Of a stretch of 62,000 bases of DNA, positions 17,751-28,509 are shown piece by piece. Origin of the DNA: Prorocentrum cordatum (taxonomy: Eukaryota; Sar; Dinophyceae; Prorocentrales; Prorocentraceae); NCBI GenBank assembly GCA_963575745.1, contig CAUYUJ010017893.1, forward strand, positions 236,046 through 298,045, written 5' to 3'. The notes beneath the pieces were generated by a model that saw only the letters and a program-made list of their open reading frames with translations, was not told the DNA's origin and ran no database searches. Each line of letters starts with the position of its first letter. The first letter of the stretch is position 1. Position numbers and translations under genes: made by a program.

Positions 17751-17760
17751 TCCACGTTTA
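17690..17760 (+). repeat. (GAC)n microsatellite
   Basis: ACGACGACGACG tract of about 65 bases. Confidence 0.9.
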
Positions 17761-18137
17761 CGACGGCGCGTCGCAGCACGGAGGCCGCGTCCACGGCCGA
17801 ACGCGACTCAGAGAACTGGCCAGGATGGATCCCAGGCGGGGGGGCCTGTCCACACAGGTCGGGTGCCTCGGGGGCGGGGCTTGGCTCGCTGAGTCGACTA
17901 CAGACTGATGCGCACAATGCTCATTGCTGCAACGCGTCTGGTGAGTCGCGCGTCGCATGGTGCACGTCGAAACAGGCTGCTCATCATGGAAATCGGACTG
18001 TTGCTCTTGAAGATGCTTGCGCGTTGCTAAAACCAGGAACCGTTTCATTGGGGAGCCTACTGTTGGGGGCCTACCTGTGCGGGCCTCCACTTGGAAGCCT
18101 ACTGTTGGGCGAGACTGGCTTCCCTGTCGAGGGCAGA

Positions 18138-18527
18138 TCAGAATGAAGGCCCGCCATCTGGAACACCTGCACATGGAGCCCTGCTCTTGAGGGACAATGT
18201 GGGAGCGAAGAGGAGGGGCGACACCGTTGGAGACGGCATTGGCGCCCTGGGTGCCGCTGCTGATGCCGCCGCCGACGCGCCTGGGGCCCACTCCCTGCTC
18301 CCCGCCTCGGTGCGCGCGGTGGTGCTGGCCGCGGTCGTCGGCGTGGTGGTGCTTCCACGGCCCACGTTGGCAAGCGCGGTGCCTACGCTGGCGATGCTCG
18401 CGGCAGCATGCGGGCGGCCCTCCGCCCGTCTCCAGCGCGGCGGCGCAGCGGCATCCCCGAAAGCGGCCGACACCGAGAAGCAGAGCACGCCGCAGAGGAC
18501 CACAGACGCCCGGCAGCTGGAGCACAT
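18138..18527 (-). CDS. candidate first exon with signal peptide
   Basis: The minus strand opens with an ATG and reads MCSSCRASVVLCGVLCFSVS followed by AAFGDAAAPPRWRR. This is a short positive start, a hydrophobic core and a small-residue cleavage region, then a Ser/Thr/Ala/Pro-rich stretch. Third positions are mostly G or C. It lies upstream on the coding strand of the serine protease exons and could supply their missing signal peptide, or belong to a separate secreted protein. The exon end is not fixed; it probably lies before the frame ends at 18138. Confidence 0.4.
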   Translation of the reverse strand: MCSSCRASVVLCGVLCFSVSAAFGDAAAPPRWRRAEGRPHAAASIASVGTALANVGRGSTTTPTTAASTTARTEAGSREWAPGASAAASAAAPRAPMPSPTVSPLLFAPTLSLKSRAPCAGVPDGGPSF

Positions 18528-18739
18528 CTCGAACCCAACATTGCGCTGGGAGGCGGGGCGGTGCCGACTGGCAGGGCTCGGGGGTGCTCACGGACATCCC
18601 CATTGAGGCGGCGCCTTCTTGGCCCAACAGACCCCAGGGCAGTCTGGGGCAGTCACCTCCCCCCCGCCTCGGTCGGAGGGTAACGTGGGGGGAAACACGC
18701 GTGAGGTGAAGAGATGCACACCTCTGCACTACCTGTTGG

Positions 18740-19285
18740 AGTCAGGGTCGAAACTTAGGAACCGTTTGGGACCTCGTTCCTGCACCCCGGCAGGTTGCCC
18801 CCCGCAATGAACTTTCGTCAGGGAGTGTTGAGGTCGCACTGGGCCCTCGACTGCCCTGGGGAGCTGTTGATTGAGCACGCATGCTGTTTCAAGGGCTCTC
18901 ACTGGCGGGGCACATGGGAGGAAGGATGGAAGGAGGGAGGGAAGGCGGCGGATGGGGGAGCGGGAGCATAATACCGAGGACGATCTACCCCGAGCGCAGG
19001 AACTGCGTGAAACGGCATTGTAGAGACAAGGCCAGCCTGGACATCCTGGGGACTGCCTGAGCCACACCCGACACCCTGCCAGGGAGAGGGCCGACCCCTT
19101 CCCCGTGCCGCCACGCAACTCGAGCCCAAAGGTGCCAGAGCAAGAGGAAGAGGATGGGAGAGGACACCACTTTGGGCGCGAACTAGTGGAGGGGCGAAAC
19201 ATGGGAGGGAAGACCGATGCACAATTGGCGCCCTCCGATCTTTCCCACTCACGGGAAACCCAGCAACTGCATCGTGGAGTCAAGG
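18740..19285. other. no supported gene
   Basis: Open frames exist on both strands but none looks like protein. I see no repeat here either. Confidence 0.3.
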
Positions 19286-19288
19286 CCA

Positions 19289-19446
19289 GCGTTAGGTCGG
19301 GCATGTCCCCCTACAGGCGGATGTTGCAGGGATAATCAAACATGGAACGCATCAAAAAGGATCAAACCTTCTTAGAAACATCGTCCCCAGACTATGTTTT
19401 GACTGTTTTTGAATATTCCCCCCGTAGAGGGACATGCCCGACTTAT
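19289..19446 (+). mobile_element. family A element, complete
   Basis: TTAGGTCGGGCATGTCCCCC and GAGGGACATGCCCGACTTA ends, core CATCGTCCCCAGACTATGTT. I could not find a clean target duplication at this copy. Confidence 0.8.
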
Positions 19447-19715
19447 GAGGGGCCTGTTTTCCACCACCGCCCCGATCCACCACCCACATACTTCTCAAAC
19501 CAGAAGTGGAAGGGGAAGAAGGTGGAGGACGAGAGGAGGAAGAGGAGGAGGAGGAGGCGGAGAGAGGAGAGGACGAGGAGGGGAGGAGGAGGAGGAGGAG
19601 GAGGAGGAGGAGAGGAGAGGAGGAGAAGGAGGAAGGTGAAGAGGAGGAAGACCCCCTCGCCCTCCAACTTACATGGGTGGTGCTGGTTGAAAACAGGCCT
19701 ATCAGACTTAAGCAC
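19446..19715. mobile_element. family N inverted repeat carrying an AGG array, copy 1
   Basis: GGGCCTGTTTTCCACCACC on the left and GGTTGAAAACAGGCCTATCA on the right are inverted. The middle is about 130 bases of AGG units. Confidence 0.7.
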
Positions 19716-19739
19716 AGGCGGTGGTGTCGAGGCCACGGT

Positions 19740-20500
19740 CGGACAGCCACTGCGGACTGTCTGGGCTTCGCCCTCGCAGCAGGCCCGCGGACGCGCCCCC
19801 CCCGTGCCCCTCCTGTGCGCCCGCTCTCCCGTGCCCCCCCTAAAAGGACAGGACCAGAGCCGCCCTGCGCACACCCTGTTTCGTCCCGAACACCCGTCCT
19901 CATCCAAGCCCTACGGCACCTCCTCGTCTCCTCCTTGCACTCGCGCTCGTCCCTCGACGCCCTCCTTCCCAAGCTCCTGCCCTTTCCCCTCTCGTTGACC
20001 TCCCGCTCCGCCGTCCTCCGCATGCCCTGCAACCCCCCTTTCTTGGATCGCCACATCCTCCTGGTCGCCCTGCTCCTCCTCTCCCTTACCGTCCCTTCAT
20101 CCCTCCCTTCATCCGCTCGTCTGCTCGTGTTTTCGTGTGCCCGGCAGTTGCAAGAAGCAGGAAGAAGCATGAAGCAGGAGGGTCGGCAAAGCAGAAGTAA
20201 TTGGGGTTACGGGCCCCCCACAAACAACACCGCCAACCAGATGAACCCGATTGCTGAGAATAGTAAACGCTTGAGTATAGTTGGGACCTGGGAATCTAAG
20301 AACTCCTACTCCCAGCGACTGGCGTGCACTCGTGAGGCAGTGCGCCATGCGAGCGCAACGCACTGCCCGAGGAAACACTGGGCCGCTCCGAGGGCGGCCG
20401 CAGGGCACGGCCTGCCGGCAGGGCGAGCGGTGTGGTGGGGGGGAGAAGCTCCCCGCCCTCGGAGCAGGCCTCCCGACACTCTCCCGCCCTTTCCCCCCCC
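19740..20500. other. no supported gene
   Basis: Pyrimidine-rich sequence (19790-20110) that mimics a hydrophobic open frame on the plus strand; I do not regard it as coding. Confidence 0.3.
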
Positions 20501-20507
20501 CCTCTGT

Positions 20508-20695
20508 GGGAGACCAGGAGGTACCCCATACCCGCCACTCCCCAGGCCTCGCCTGGGGCACACTCTGACCAGGATCTCGACGCGAATCCAGCGGCGGCGG
20601 CGAGGGCGTCCCGGGAGGCCCCCCCCCCCCCCGAGACGGGAAAGCGAGGCGAGGGCAGCGGCAGGGGCACCCTCTTCCTCCTCCGACCCTCCTCT
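20508..20695 (-). mobile_element. family C element, reverse orientation
   Basis: On the minus strand: AGGGTCGGAGGAGGAAGAGG start, GGATTCGCGTCGAGATCC, TGGTCAGAGTGTGCCCCAGG and GGGGTACCTCCTGGTCTCCC. It covers the full length of protease intron 1. Confidence 0.75.
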
Positions 20696-20751
20696 CCGGC
20701 CCTCCTTGCCTCCCCAGACCCCCGGGGTCCTGATTTTTTCGTGACGCGACC

Positions 20752-20905
20752 CCTATGGAGGTCCAGACCCATTCCCCGGGACCGGTGTTGCACCCTGAGT
20801 CGTTCTTTGACGACCCCGAGGGCCAGTAAAGGGCCCCCAGAGGCCGAAAATCGCCGAAAACCTCCCGTCGTGATTGTTTCTCGCGAATCGTGGGGGTCTG
20901 GGCTC
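20752..20905 (-). mobile_element. family D element, single arm
   Basis: GTCCAGACCCATTCCCCGGG, CACCCTGAGTCGTTC, GACGACCCCGAGGGCCAG and GGGCCCCCAGAGGCCGAAAA match one arm of the fold-back at 13543. Confidence 0.75.
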
Positions 20906-21084
20906 GACCCCCCCCCCCACAACCGCCGCTTCGCCCACCTCCGCACCCCCCCCCTTCTGCGCTCGGGGGCCCTCGCATCCCCCGGGGCTGTTCTGGCGCG
21001 CGCCTGCTGGGGGGGGCCGCCCTCGCGTGCAGCCCTGGAAGCCTCCCCCGCCCCCGCCCCACCCCCCGCGGGGACACTCTTCTT

Positions 21085-21200
21085 CAGTGTAAGGAGGCGG
21101 AGGAGGAATAGGAGGAGGAGGAGGAGGAAGAGGAGGAGGAGGAGGAGGAGGAGGAGGAGGGGAGCAGGAGGAGGGGGAGGAGGAGGAGGAGGACGCACAA
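21085..21200 (+). repeat. AGG microsatellite
   Basis: Imperfect GGAGGA array, followed by a CACACACA tract. Confidence 0.95.
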
Positions 21201-21679
21201 GCCACACACACACACACACACGGAACGCACAGAGACATACTAGCACTGTATGTCCTCCTTGGATGCGCGCGTCCGACCCGAACATGCAGCATACCCAGCC
21301 TGTAGTATATACTTTCCCGATCGGTGTGGCCAGAAAGCGCCAGCCACGACGCATATACTATAAGATTCTTCTCGGTGCGCGCATCGCTACACATAGTATT
21401 TGTATGTTGGGGTGACGCCGAACACAGGATAGCCGCGTGGAAGCTTTGTCATCTCCGCCAGCGGGCCTGGAGGCACGAGCTGGCTGGAGTGTCCTCAGGC
21501 CCCTCGGACTTCTCCGTCCTCCGTCCTGAACGACTGAAGATCAAGAGGCCCGGGCACAACATTCCCGTGCTTCCCGAGGCGCGTCGCGTGACTCGTTGGG
21601 TTCCCCGCGTGTTGTCGCATGGCAATTTCCTGGCGAAGAGGGCCCCCGGAAAGGCCGAGCAGGTCCCAATAGGCCCCCA

Positions 21680-21880
21680 AGGTAAACGTTTTCTTTCTCG
21701 GCGTTTCGACAGTGAGCGGAGGGGGGGGGTCTTGCTCTGGACCCCTGCTCGGTGCGAGTGTTTGCAGCAACGCGTCCCAGGATGGAGACCCAACCTGCTC
21801 GAAACGGGCGCCAGAAACAGCCAAGATCTACTCCGGGTGGGTGGAGTGCGAGGGCCCGCGCCGATCGGCAAAATGATGAA
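21680..21880 (+). repeat. family K dispersed repeat, copy 1
   Basis: TCGGCGTTTCGACAGTGAGC, TGGACCCCTGCTCGGTGCGA, GCGCCAGAAACAGCCAAGAT and CGATCGGCAAAATG recur at 59405-59605. Confidence 0.75.
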
Positions 21881-21883
21881 TCT

Positions 21884-22075
21884 AGAAAAAGAAAGAACGC
21901 CACGGAAATACACTTTTTTCGCGCTCCGCGCGGATTTCTTGGATCCGCGCCGGACCCCCCTCACTGGCGCGCGGAGCGCGCAAAGGGCGGCGCTGGAGGC
22001 GCCGCCGGGAGGGCCCGGCGCGGATCCAAGAAATCCGCGCGGAGCAACAAAAGTTTGCATTTCTGCTGTATTTTC
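21884..22075. mobile_element. family E fold-back element, copy 1
   Basis: CTCCGCGCGGATTTCTTGGA followed by TCCGCGCC, and the inverse ending GAAATCCGCGCGGAG, form a long hairpin. The inner part is CTGGCGCGCGGAGCGCGCAA and GGCGGCGCTGGAGGCGCCGCC-like sequence. Confidence 0.88.
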
Positions 22076-22129
22076 CTCCTCCTAAAACAATGAACGAGAA
22101 AACGATCACAAGATAGCCCAAGACGGCCC

Positions 22130-22640
22130 AGCGTCGCCGACAGATGGCTCTGAGACGCCCAGGATGGCCCACCGACGGCCCCAAAGACGCCTCCGAGACG
22201 CCCTTCCCCGAGGGCACCAGGAGCCCTTCCAAGAGGGCCCCGAGAGACCAGCCCCCCTGACTTGATGGTTTTGTTTCAGCGTTCTCGCCTGCTCGATTTT
22301 CGAGCCTTCGACGCTTTCGACAACGAGTTCGTGAATGGTGTCGCTCTTCGGAGCTCTCGACCATCCTGAACTTGTTTTGCTTTCGAGCCGTCGACGCCTC
22401 AGGACCGCCCCCGAGGCCCCCAGGATCGCCCCGAGAGAGCCCTTGTAAGGCCCCCGAGAGCGCCCAAAGACGGCCCGAGAGCCAGGGACGGCCCGAGAGA
22501 GGCCCTAAGGGGGCTCCCTGAGAGGGGGAGCCTCCGACCCGACACCTCGCGCGCTCCGCCCCCAAACGACCCCCAAGAGGCCGCCGAGGGGCTCCAAAGA
22601 AACCCCCACCCCGCCTCCAAGAGGCACAGAGGTGGAGGAC
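22130..22640. repeat. degenerate GCCCCNAGAGNG units
   Basis: Loose relatives of the CCAAGAGGCCCC arrays. Confidence 0.4.
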
Positions 22641-22739
22641 ATGCGAGGAGCTGTCAGGGAAGAAAGCCCTGCACAGCACTTTCCATCGGACCGGCCACCA
22701 GCTTCTCGCCACGAGTCGTTCCCTGATGGACCAGTTGCC

Positions 22740-23225
22740 CAGGGAGGGCCGCACAGAGCCCGCAGATTGAAAGCCCAAACTCGAAGCCAACTATTCTCTT
22801 CGTGGCGATCGCAGACTTCTAGAGGCCTGCGCTTCAGCCAGAAAGTGGAACGGAACCTGCCGCGGCGACTGGAAAGTCTCCCCTACAGCCTCAGAGGGGT
22901 GAAGAGCATCCGAAAACCTGGACCCTCGAACCTCTATCGTCGATCCACGAAAAGGAACTGAATACAGGCCCAGCAAGCGAGCGCAGGGGGGGGAGGAACA
23001 CGGGGCGCTGATCTCGGCACTCCCGAGATGGCGACAGACAAGGACCAGAGGACGATACCCTACGGCAGATGCTGCCCAAAGCCGGCAGCGCCCACGCTGA
23101 GGCGACGTTTGTCGCGGCGACACCGACAGCGAGCGATGCTCAGAAAGGACAACGGCCTTCGTCCCCGCTTCCTTCCACGACGTGGACTCCTCAAAATCTG
23201 GATGCCTGGATTGGACGCACGAATC
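22740..23225. other. no firm gene; weak plus-strand frame at 22760-22960
   Basis: A plus frame reads SLPYSLRGVKSIRKPGPSNL before a stop, which is protein-like but unsupported by anything else. Confidence 0.2.
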
Positions 23226-23430
23226 ATCCGGGATGCCTGCGGTCCGGGGTAACTCCGGTTTGGGCTCCCGAGGCGCGAATATCTAGCTACCCCTGGCCGC
23301 CCCCAGCCCTGATGATTCGGGAGGGTTGGATGCCCGAACTAACCGGGATAAATGCGGTCCGGGGTAACTCCGGCTTGGGCTCCCGAGGCGCGAATCTGTA
23401 CAGCTATCCCTAACCGCCCCCAGCCCTGAC
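23226..23430 (+). repeat. 115-bp tandem duplication
   Basis: GGTCCGGGGTAACTCCGG at 23241 returns at 23356; the flanking GGGCTCCCGAGGCGCGAAT and CCGCCCCCAGCCCTGA are repeated too. Confidence 0.9.
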
Positions 23431-23431
23431 G

Positions 23432-23620
23432 TCGTGGTCGGCCAAGAGGGGGGCGTCCGAGAGGAAATCATGGCCGGCGGCATGTGCACGGCCCAGGGAG
23501 GGGGGGCAGGGACGTAATGAAATAGGAAGAGGCGCCATGAAATCTGGGGAGATATCATGGCCCCCGCCATGAGATTCCCCCCCCCCCCCCTTTTCATCAC
23601 CCCCCTCTTTGCCGCCCCTG
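23432..23620 (+). repeat. family G dispersed repeat, copy 2
   Basis: Same order of motifs as 6692-6880, including GGCGGCATGTGCACGGCCC and ATATCATGGCCCCCGCCATG. Confidence 0.75.
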
Positions 23621-23751
23621 ATAATGACCTGGGGCCTCTGACTGGACTTCTTCCCGGGGACTAGCTTCACACAGTGCCGTTCTGCTGACGGCGCTGGGGC
23701 CCCCCGAGACCGAGGCTGACCCGTGACCGTTCGCCTCGATTCCAGTAATTT

Positions 23752-23920
23752 GAAGGGGCCATCAAACACACAAATGAATACACACAAATAACAGGATTCC
23801 CTCATATTTTTCAACATGTTCTGGGCTTTTGTTTTCCCTCCCACTTCGCATATATTCCTATATTTTCCTGGGAATCGACGATTAATTGTGTCTTTGTGTT
23901 TTCTTCCCTCCTGGTAATTT
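23752..23920 (+). mobile_element. family B element with direct repeat GTAATTT at both ends
   Basis: The left flank GTAATTTGAAGGGGCC and right flank CTCCTGGTAATTTCC share a 7-base direct repeat. The interior matches 4984-5143. Confidence 0.75.
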
Positions 23921-23989
23921 CCTGTGTCGCCTGAGCGACGACCACAAACGGATCTTAAGGGGGATGGCGTAGCGACCTTACGCGATGGC

Positions 23990-24090
23990 TTACGCGGGCC
24001 GCCGGCGCGGCACGCCACGTCGGCAGCGAAGGCGCTCACGTGCGAGCTTGCGCAGGCTGCTGAGGCGCCAATGTCGGCGAAGGCGAGCCC
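23990..24090 (+). repeat. 100-bp repeat shared with 58015-58110
   Basis: GCGGGCCGCCGGCGCGGCAC and GAGGCGCTCACG-like sequence appear in both places. Confidence 0.5.
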
Positions 24091-24573
24091 GTTTCTCTAG
24101 GTCGCCCACCTCGCTCTGCGTAGTTATCACGCCCCGCGATGCCTGGTCACGTTCGCGCCCTCGCGTCCCCGCGCCGCCCTGGCCCGCACCGCCCGAGTAT
24201 GGGATCGACTATACAGAACGGACCCACCCTAGCAAACATTGTCGGAGACCTGGAAATGGGCACCAACACCAACACAGGAGGTTGCCTCCACAGGCGCAAG
24301 ATGATCCTAGATTTGGGTGGTGGTGGCAATAGTTCGGCCACTTAGAGAGCCCGAATATGAACAGCATCACCGAGATCGGGAGCATCTTCCCTCGGTGAAG
24401 GCGCACCGCCGATCCTGGTGTTGGTATCAACCTCTGTGCCTCCGACATGGTGTGGGGAGAAAGGGCGGGCCGTCTCCGAAGCCGCAGGCGGCTTCTCGGC
24501 AGGCGCGGGGGCCTCTGAGAGACCGCCGCCTTCGCGGAGGGCCCGCCCTCTCTCCCCGACATGGGACGTCCTC

Positions 24574-24745
24574 ATTGAAGGGGGCCCTGGGACACACAAA
24601 TAGATACACACAAATCACAGGATTCCCCATAGTTTCCCATATGTTCTGGTTTTTTGTCTTCCCCCCAAATTCCCATATTTTCCCATATTCTCCTGGGAGT
24701 CGATGATTAATTGTGTCTGTGTGTTTCTTTCCCTCCTGACTGATG
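24574..24745 (+). mobile_element. family B element, copy 3
   Basis: GGGGGCCCTGGGACACACAA to TGTGTGTTTCTTTCCCTCCT. Confidence 0.75.
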
Positions 24746-24749
24746 TTTT

Positions 24750-25500
24750 TCAGTGGGGACCCCCCGAAGTCCCGAACCGTTTCCCGAGGACCGGCTTTTC
24801 GCCTGGAAGCGTTTCTTGACGCTCCTGGAGACCAGGACATATCAAGACGGCAGCAAGCTGGCAGCTACACGCATACGTGTTTTTTCTCCCTGGGCCCGCC
24901 TTCTTGGCCCGGGGACCGATCCTGGGAGCTGATGTGCCCCCGGGATCTTGGGCACTCGAGTCCTCGTGACCCAAAACGGGAGCCAGCAAAAAGGGGGTGG
25001 TGCAATAGATCTGGGCTGATTGTGCCGCGAACGTGCTGCGCCAGAGAATTGAAATTGCAGCGTACTGCAGCTAATGCACTGCACGCGACCACCCGGCAAT
25101 ACCCTTGCGCACACGAATGCGTTGCACACCCCACATCTGTGGCAGCCCCACGGATCTATTGCACAGCTACTGCACAACCCCCTTTTCGCTGGACCCCCTT
25201 TTGGGTCCACCAGATGGAGGGCCGCCCGCCCCGTGCCGAGCCTTCCCCTCGTCTCGGGGGCGCGCAGACCTGGAATTGGCGATCCAAGGACTTGGCGCGC
25301 GGTCGCCAAATCCACAGATCGGGGGCTGTGCACGCCCCAAAATGCGGCTGGTGCCGCCTCGCTCGGCGGCGGGAATCCGCGATGTCCAATGGAAGCGGGA
25401 CCCGTCGCTACTCCACGCCCCCTTGATCCCAGACCCCCGACGTCATGATTTTTCCCGGAGAGGGCGTAGGCCCAGGGTTCTCTTTTAGGATCGTAATCTG
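24750..25500. other. no supported gene
   Basis: Family D fragments at 24755-24845 and, inverted, at 25425-25475 (CAGACCCCCGACGTCATGAT). I see no convincing exon between them. Confidence 0.35.
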
Positions 25501-25509
25501 TCCCCGGTG

Positions 25510-25850
25510 CCTTAACTGAGGTGGGCCGGCGGATTCTTTCCCTGATAAATATCGAGGTCGAGGTGGGCCGGCGGATTAAACATTTTGAGGATGTCTCAGG
25601 CGAAACGCGTGTTTTTGAAACCCCGATCGATAAATCACAGGGTGCGGGCCGCTCTTTCGTGTGTTGAGGATGGAGCGAAACGCTTGCTCCGCAGAGTTAC
25701 CGAGGATGTCTCGAGCGAATCGCTTGTTTCGTAGAACTTGAGGGATCTGGGCGCCCCAGAGATTTGCCTTCTCCAGGTGCACGAACCCGTGCGTGTTTTA
25801 CGTATGCGCCTGTAGATTTGCCCTCTCCCGGTGCACGAATCCATGTGCTT
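25510..25850 (+). repeat. cluster of short direct repeats
   Basis: GAGGTGGGCCGGCGGATT occurs twice (25519, 25558), GAGGATGTCTC with CGAA-CGC three times, and TCTCC-GGTGCACGAA twice (25770, 25825). Confidence 0.65.
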
Positions 25851-25927
25851 TTACGTATGTGCGTATAGATTTGATTTCTCCAGCCCCTGGCACAGCACAT
25901 CGCCACCGACACCTTCAGCATTGCAAG

Positions 25928-26600
25928 TGCCCGTCGCCCAATACGGTGTCGCGAAAACGTTTCCATGCATGCGGTTCTATATGCGCTTCCACGACCACAC
26001 CCCAGCACGACCACAGCCCAGCACCAGCAGACCCCAGCACGACCCCACCCCAGCATGACCCCACCCCAGCACGACCAAACCCCAGCACGACCACACCCCA
26101 GCATTACCCCACCCCAGCACGACCCCACCCCAGCAAGACCATCACCCAGCACGACCACACCCCAGCACGACCTCACCACAGCACGACCACACCCCAGCAC
26201 GACCACGCCCCAGCACGACCACGCCCCAGCACGACCACGCCCCAGCACGACCACGCCCCAGCACGACCACGCCCCAGCACGACCACCCCCCAGCACGACC
26301 ACTCCCCCAGCACGACCACCCCCCAGCACGACCACCCCCCAGCACGACCACACCCCAGCACGACCACTCCCCAGCACGACCACACCGCCTTGGTTGAGTG
26401 GTTGCCTGTCGTCGTGGAATGTTTCGTGGGGTGTCTCGTGGACTGTTTCGCGGGGTGTCTCGTGGAATGTTTCCAAGAAAACGTTGAAAACGGTCGCCCG
26501 TGTCTCGTGGAATGGTTCGCGGGGTGTCTCGTGGAAGTGCCCGTCGCCCAATACGGTGTCGTGAAAACGTTTCCATGCATGCGGTTCTATATCCCTTTCC
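25928..26600 (+). repeat. 15-bp CCCAGCACGACCACA array between 64-bp direct repeats
   Basis: The 64-base sequence GTGCCCGTCGCCCAATACGG through CATGCATGCGGTTCTATAT stands at 25928 and again at 26537 with only two or three changes. Between them are about 26 units of CCAGCACGACCACGC, then GTGTCTCGTGGAATGTTTC-type units. Confidence 0.93.
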
Positions 26601-26639
26601 GGGTTCGTGGGTCCATCATGTTTCATTGCGCGACCGCCA

Positions 26640-26790
26640 GAGGTCTGGACCTATTCGCCGGGATCAAATTTTCATCCCGAATCGCTTTTTGACGGTCCCG
26701 AGGGCCGGTAAGGGCCCCCAGAGGCCGAAAATACAGAACCCCCCCCCCGTCGTGATTTTTTCATGACTCGAGGAAATCTGGGACCCATGC
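26640..26790 (-). mobile_element. family D element, single arm
   Basis: GGTCTGGACCTATTCGCCGG, TCATCCCGAATCGCTTTTTG, GAGGGCCGGTAAGGGCCCCC and CCGTCGTGATTTTTTCATGA match the other copies. Confidence 0.75.
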
Positions 26791-27024
26791 CTGCGATTGC
26801 CTGACTCTCCTCGCCGCTCCCGCCTCGCACGGCGGCCCGGCCGCTGCTGCACTGGCTCGGAGCAGGCCTCGCGCCACACCGGCCCAGAGAGACCCCCCGC
26901 CGCGCGGGGGGCGACCCCCCGGGCGGCCGGCGCCGCCCCCCCCCGGACGGAGAGAGGTCCCTGCAGGACCCGGCCTGCCGGAGGCCAGCATTCGGCGATT
27001 GCTCGTTGAAGGCTCAACGACTTC

Positions 27025-27081
27025 TGCCGCGCTGGAGCGGCCGGCCAATTGGCTGCCGCGCTGGAGCGGCCGGCCAATTGG
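27025..27081 (+). repeat. 28-bp tandem duplication
   Basis: CGCTGGAGCGGCCGGCCAAT plus TGGCTGC, twice. Confidence 0.9.
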
Positions 27082-27400
27082 CTCCAACGGTCCCTGAAGT
27101 TCTCTGGATTTACCTGGAGTTGCCCGGGGTTGCCTGGACTTGCCTCGATTGATCTGCAGCTGCTCAGATTTATCTGCATGTGCTTGGAGTTGTCTGGCCC
27201 GATGCCCACAAGTCGATTGGCGAAAAGTCGTCACGTCCTTAGGAGCAGGAGCCCGAGATCAAGCAGACAGATCAGAGGGCCCAGCGGGGCCGGCGCGCCC
27301 TCCGCAGGAAAGGCCCCGAGAGGCCCCAGACGGCCAAAAACCTCTGGTCCAGACCTGCGACACATCAGCTCAGACAGGTAGCAGTGCACTGGCGGAGCAT

Positions 27401-27577
27401 ACAGTAGGGGCGTTGACCCAAGGAACCCAAAATAAGGAACGAAGCCCCTTTTTCCCATAAGTTAAACTCCGATTTCCCATGGAAAACCTCAGGAATACCC
27501 AAGGAGCACTGTACAGCAACTAAGGAACACGGAGCCCCTCCCAAACGAAAAGGGCTCCTTCTGCAGCAGCCCGGCTG
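27401..27577. mobile_element. family O element, copy 1
   Basis: The ends ACAGTAGGGGCGTTGACC and AGCCCGGCTGTA are inverted. The interior AAGGAACGAAGCCCC returns imperfectly inverted as GAGCCCCTCCCAAACG near the right end. Confidence 0.7.
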
Positions 27578-27741
27578 TACCTCCCGACACGTGCAGCTGG
27601 CGAGGCGGACCCTACATCCCTACATCCCGACGGTGTGCATCGTGCAGGCAGAATCGGGGATGGACAGACCCCCCCTTTAGCAAAACGTGGTTTAGTGAAA
27701 ACGACCTGAGACCCAAACCTGGCGGGCGCAAGCTTGGAAAA

Positions 27742-27977
27742 TGACGGCCACGGCGCCCTCTCGAGAACCGAAAACGAACGATTCACTAATCGACGTGTCA
27801 TCGTTGGGGGTTCTGTCCAGCCCCGACAGAAGGCTCTCCTCCTCCCCTCCGGGCGGGCCGCCGCCGACCACCGCCCCTATAGAGGGCGCTCCTGGCGCCG
27901 GTCCTGTGGCGCCGCCGCCATGGTGGCCGGCGTCCGGGGCTGGCAGGGCTTCCCCGAGGGCGGGCCCCTTGCCTTAG
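27742..27977 (+). CDS. candidate first exon, MTA-PSREPKT paralogue 1
   Basis: ATG at 27742 opens MTATAPSREPKTNDSLIDVS, then a Ser/Gly/Pro-rich tail to a stop at 27977. A paralogue at 31565 keeps MTA-PSREPKT-SL-DVS, and most differences between the two fall on third codon positions without changing the residue (CGA/CGC, AAA/AAG, TCA/TCG, CTA/CTG). That is the mark of protein-level selection. About 80 bases upstream are also related. Function is unknown. A family A element begins at 27974, so the exon may really end near DVS at a donor, with the rest intronic. Confidence 0.45.
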
Positions 27978-28290
27978 GTTGGGCATGTCCTCCTGCAGGC
28001 GGGTCTTGGACGAAAGCTGAACCATGTTCAACAAATGCTCAAAGCAAGCAACCAGAAATGGTCAGAACGTCGTCCCCAGACTGCTGACTACTTCAAAAGA
28101 TTCCTCCTGTGGAGGGACGGGCCCGACTTAGCCCTCGCCGCATGTCCTCCTACAGGCGGGTCTTGGACGAAAGATTAGACAAATTCAACAGATGCACAAA
28201 AACATAGAAATGGTCAGAACATCGTTCCCAGACAATTTTCTGACTAGTTTAGAAGATTCCTCCTGTGGAGGGACAGGCCCGACTTAGCCC
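27974..28290 (+). mobile_element. two family A elements in tandem
   Basis: Copy one 27974-28131, copy two 28139-28290, sharing GGCGGGTCTTGGACGAAAG and ATTCCTCCTGTGGAGGGAC. The bases CCCTTGCC before, CCCTCGCC between and CCCTCGCC after are equivalent 8-base target repeats, as expected from tandem duplication through the target site. Confidence 0.85.
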
Positions 28291-28509
28291 TCGCCGCGAC
28301 CGAAAGCGCGCACCGCACTCGAGCCTCGCCTGCGGCGTGCCGAAAGCGCGCGCTGCTCGTCGGCGGCCTCGCCGTCGCAGGTCGCCGCGCTGTGCGGAGT
28401 TCCACGACGTCCTTCCTCGATCGCAGGGCGGCGGGGTCTGTACATGTCGGGCGGAAGAAGGCACATTGAAGTCAAAAAGTCCACCCCCATAAGAACCACC
28501 CCGACACGC

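Noticed and set aside
19740-20110. Plus frame with a hydrophobic run resembling a membrane protein
   Set aside because: It is a pyrimidine-rich tract; Leu/Ser/Pro come from CTC and TCC codons and no conserved motif is present.
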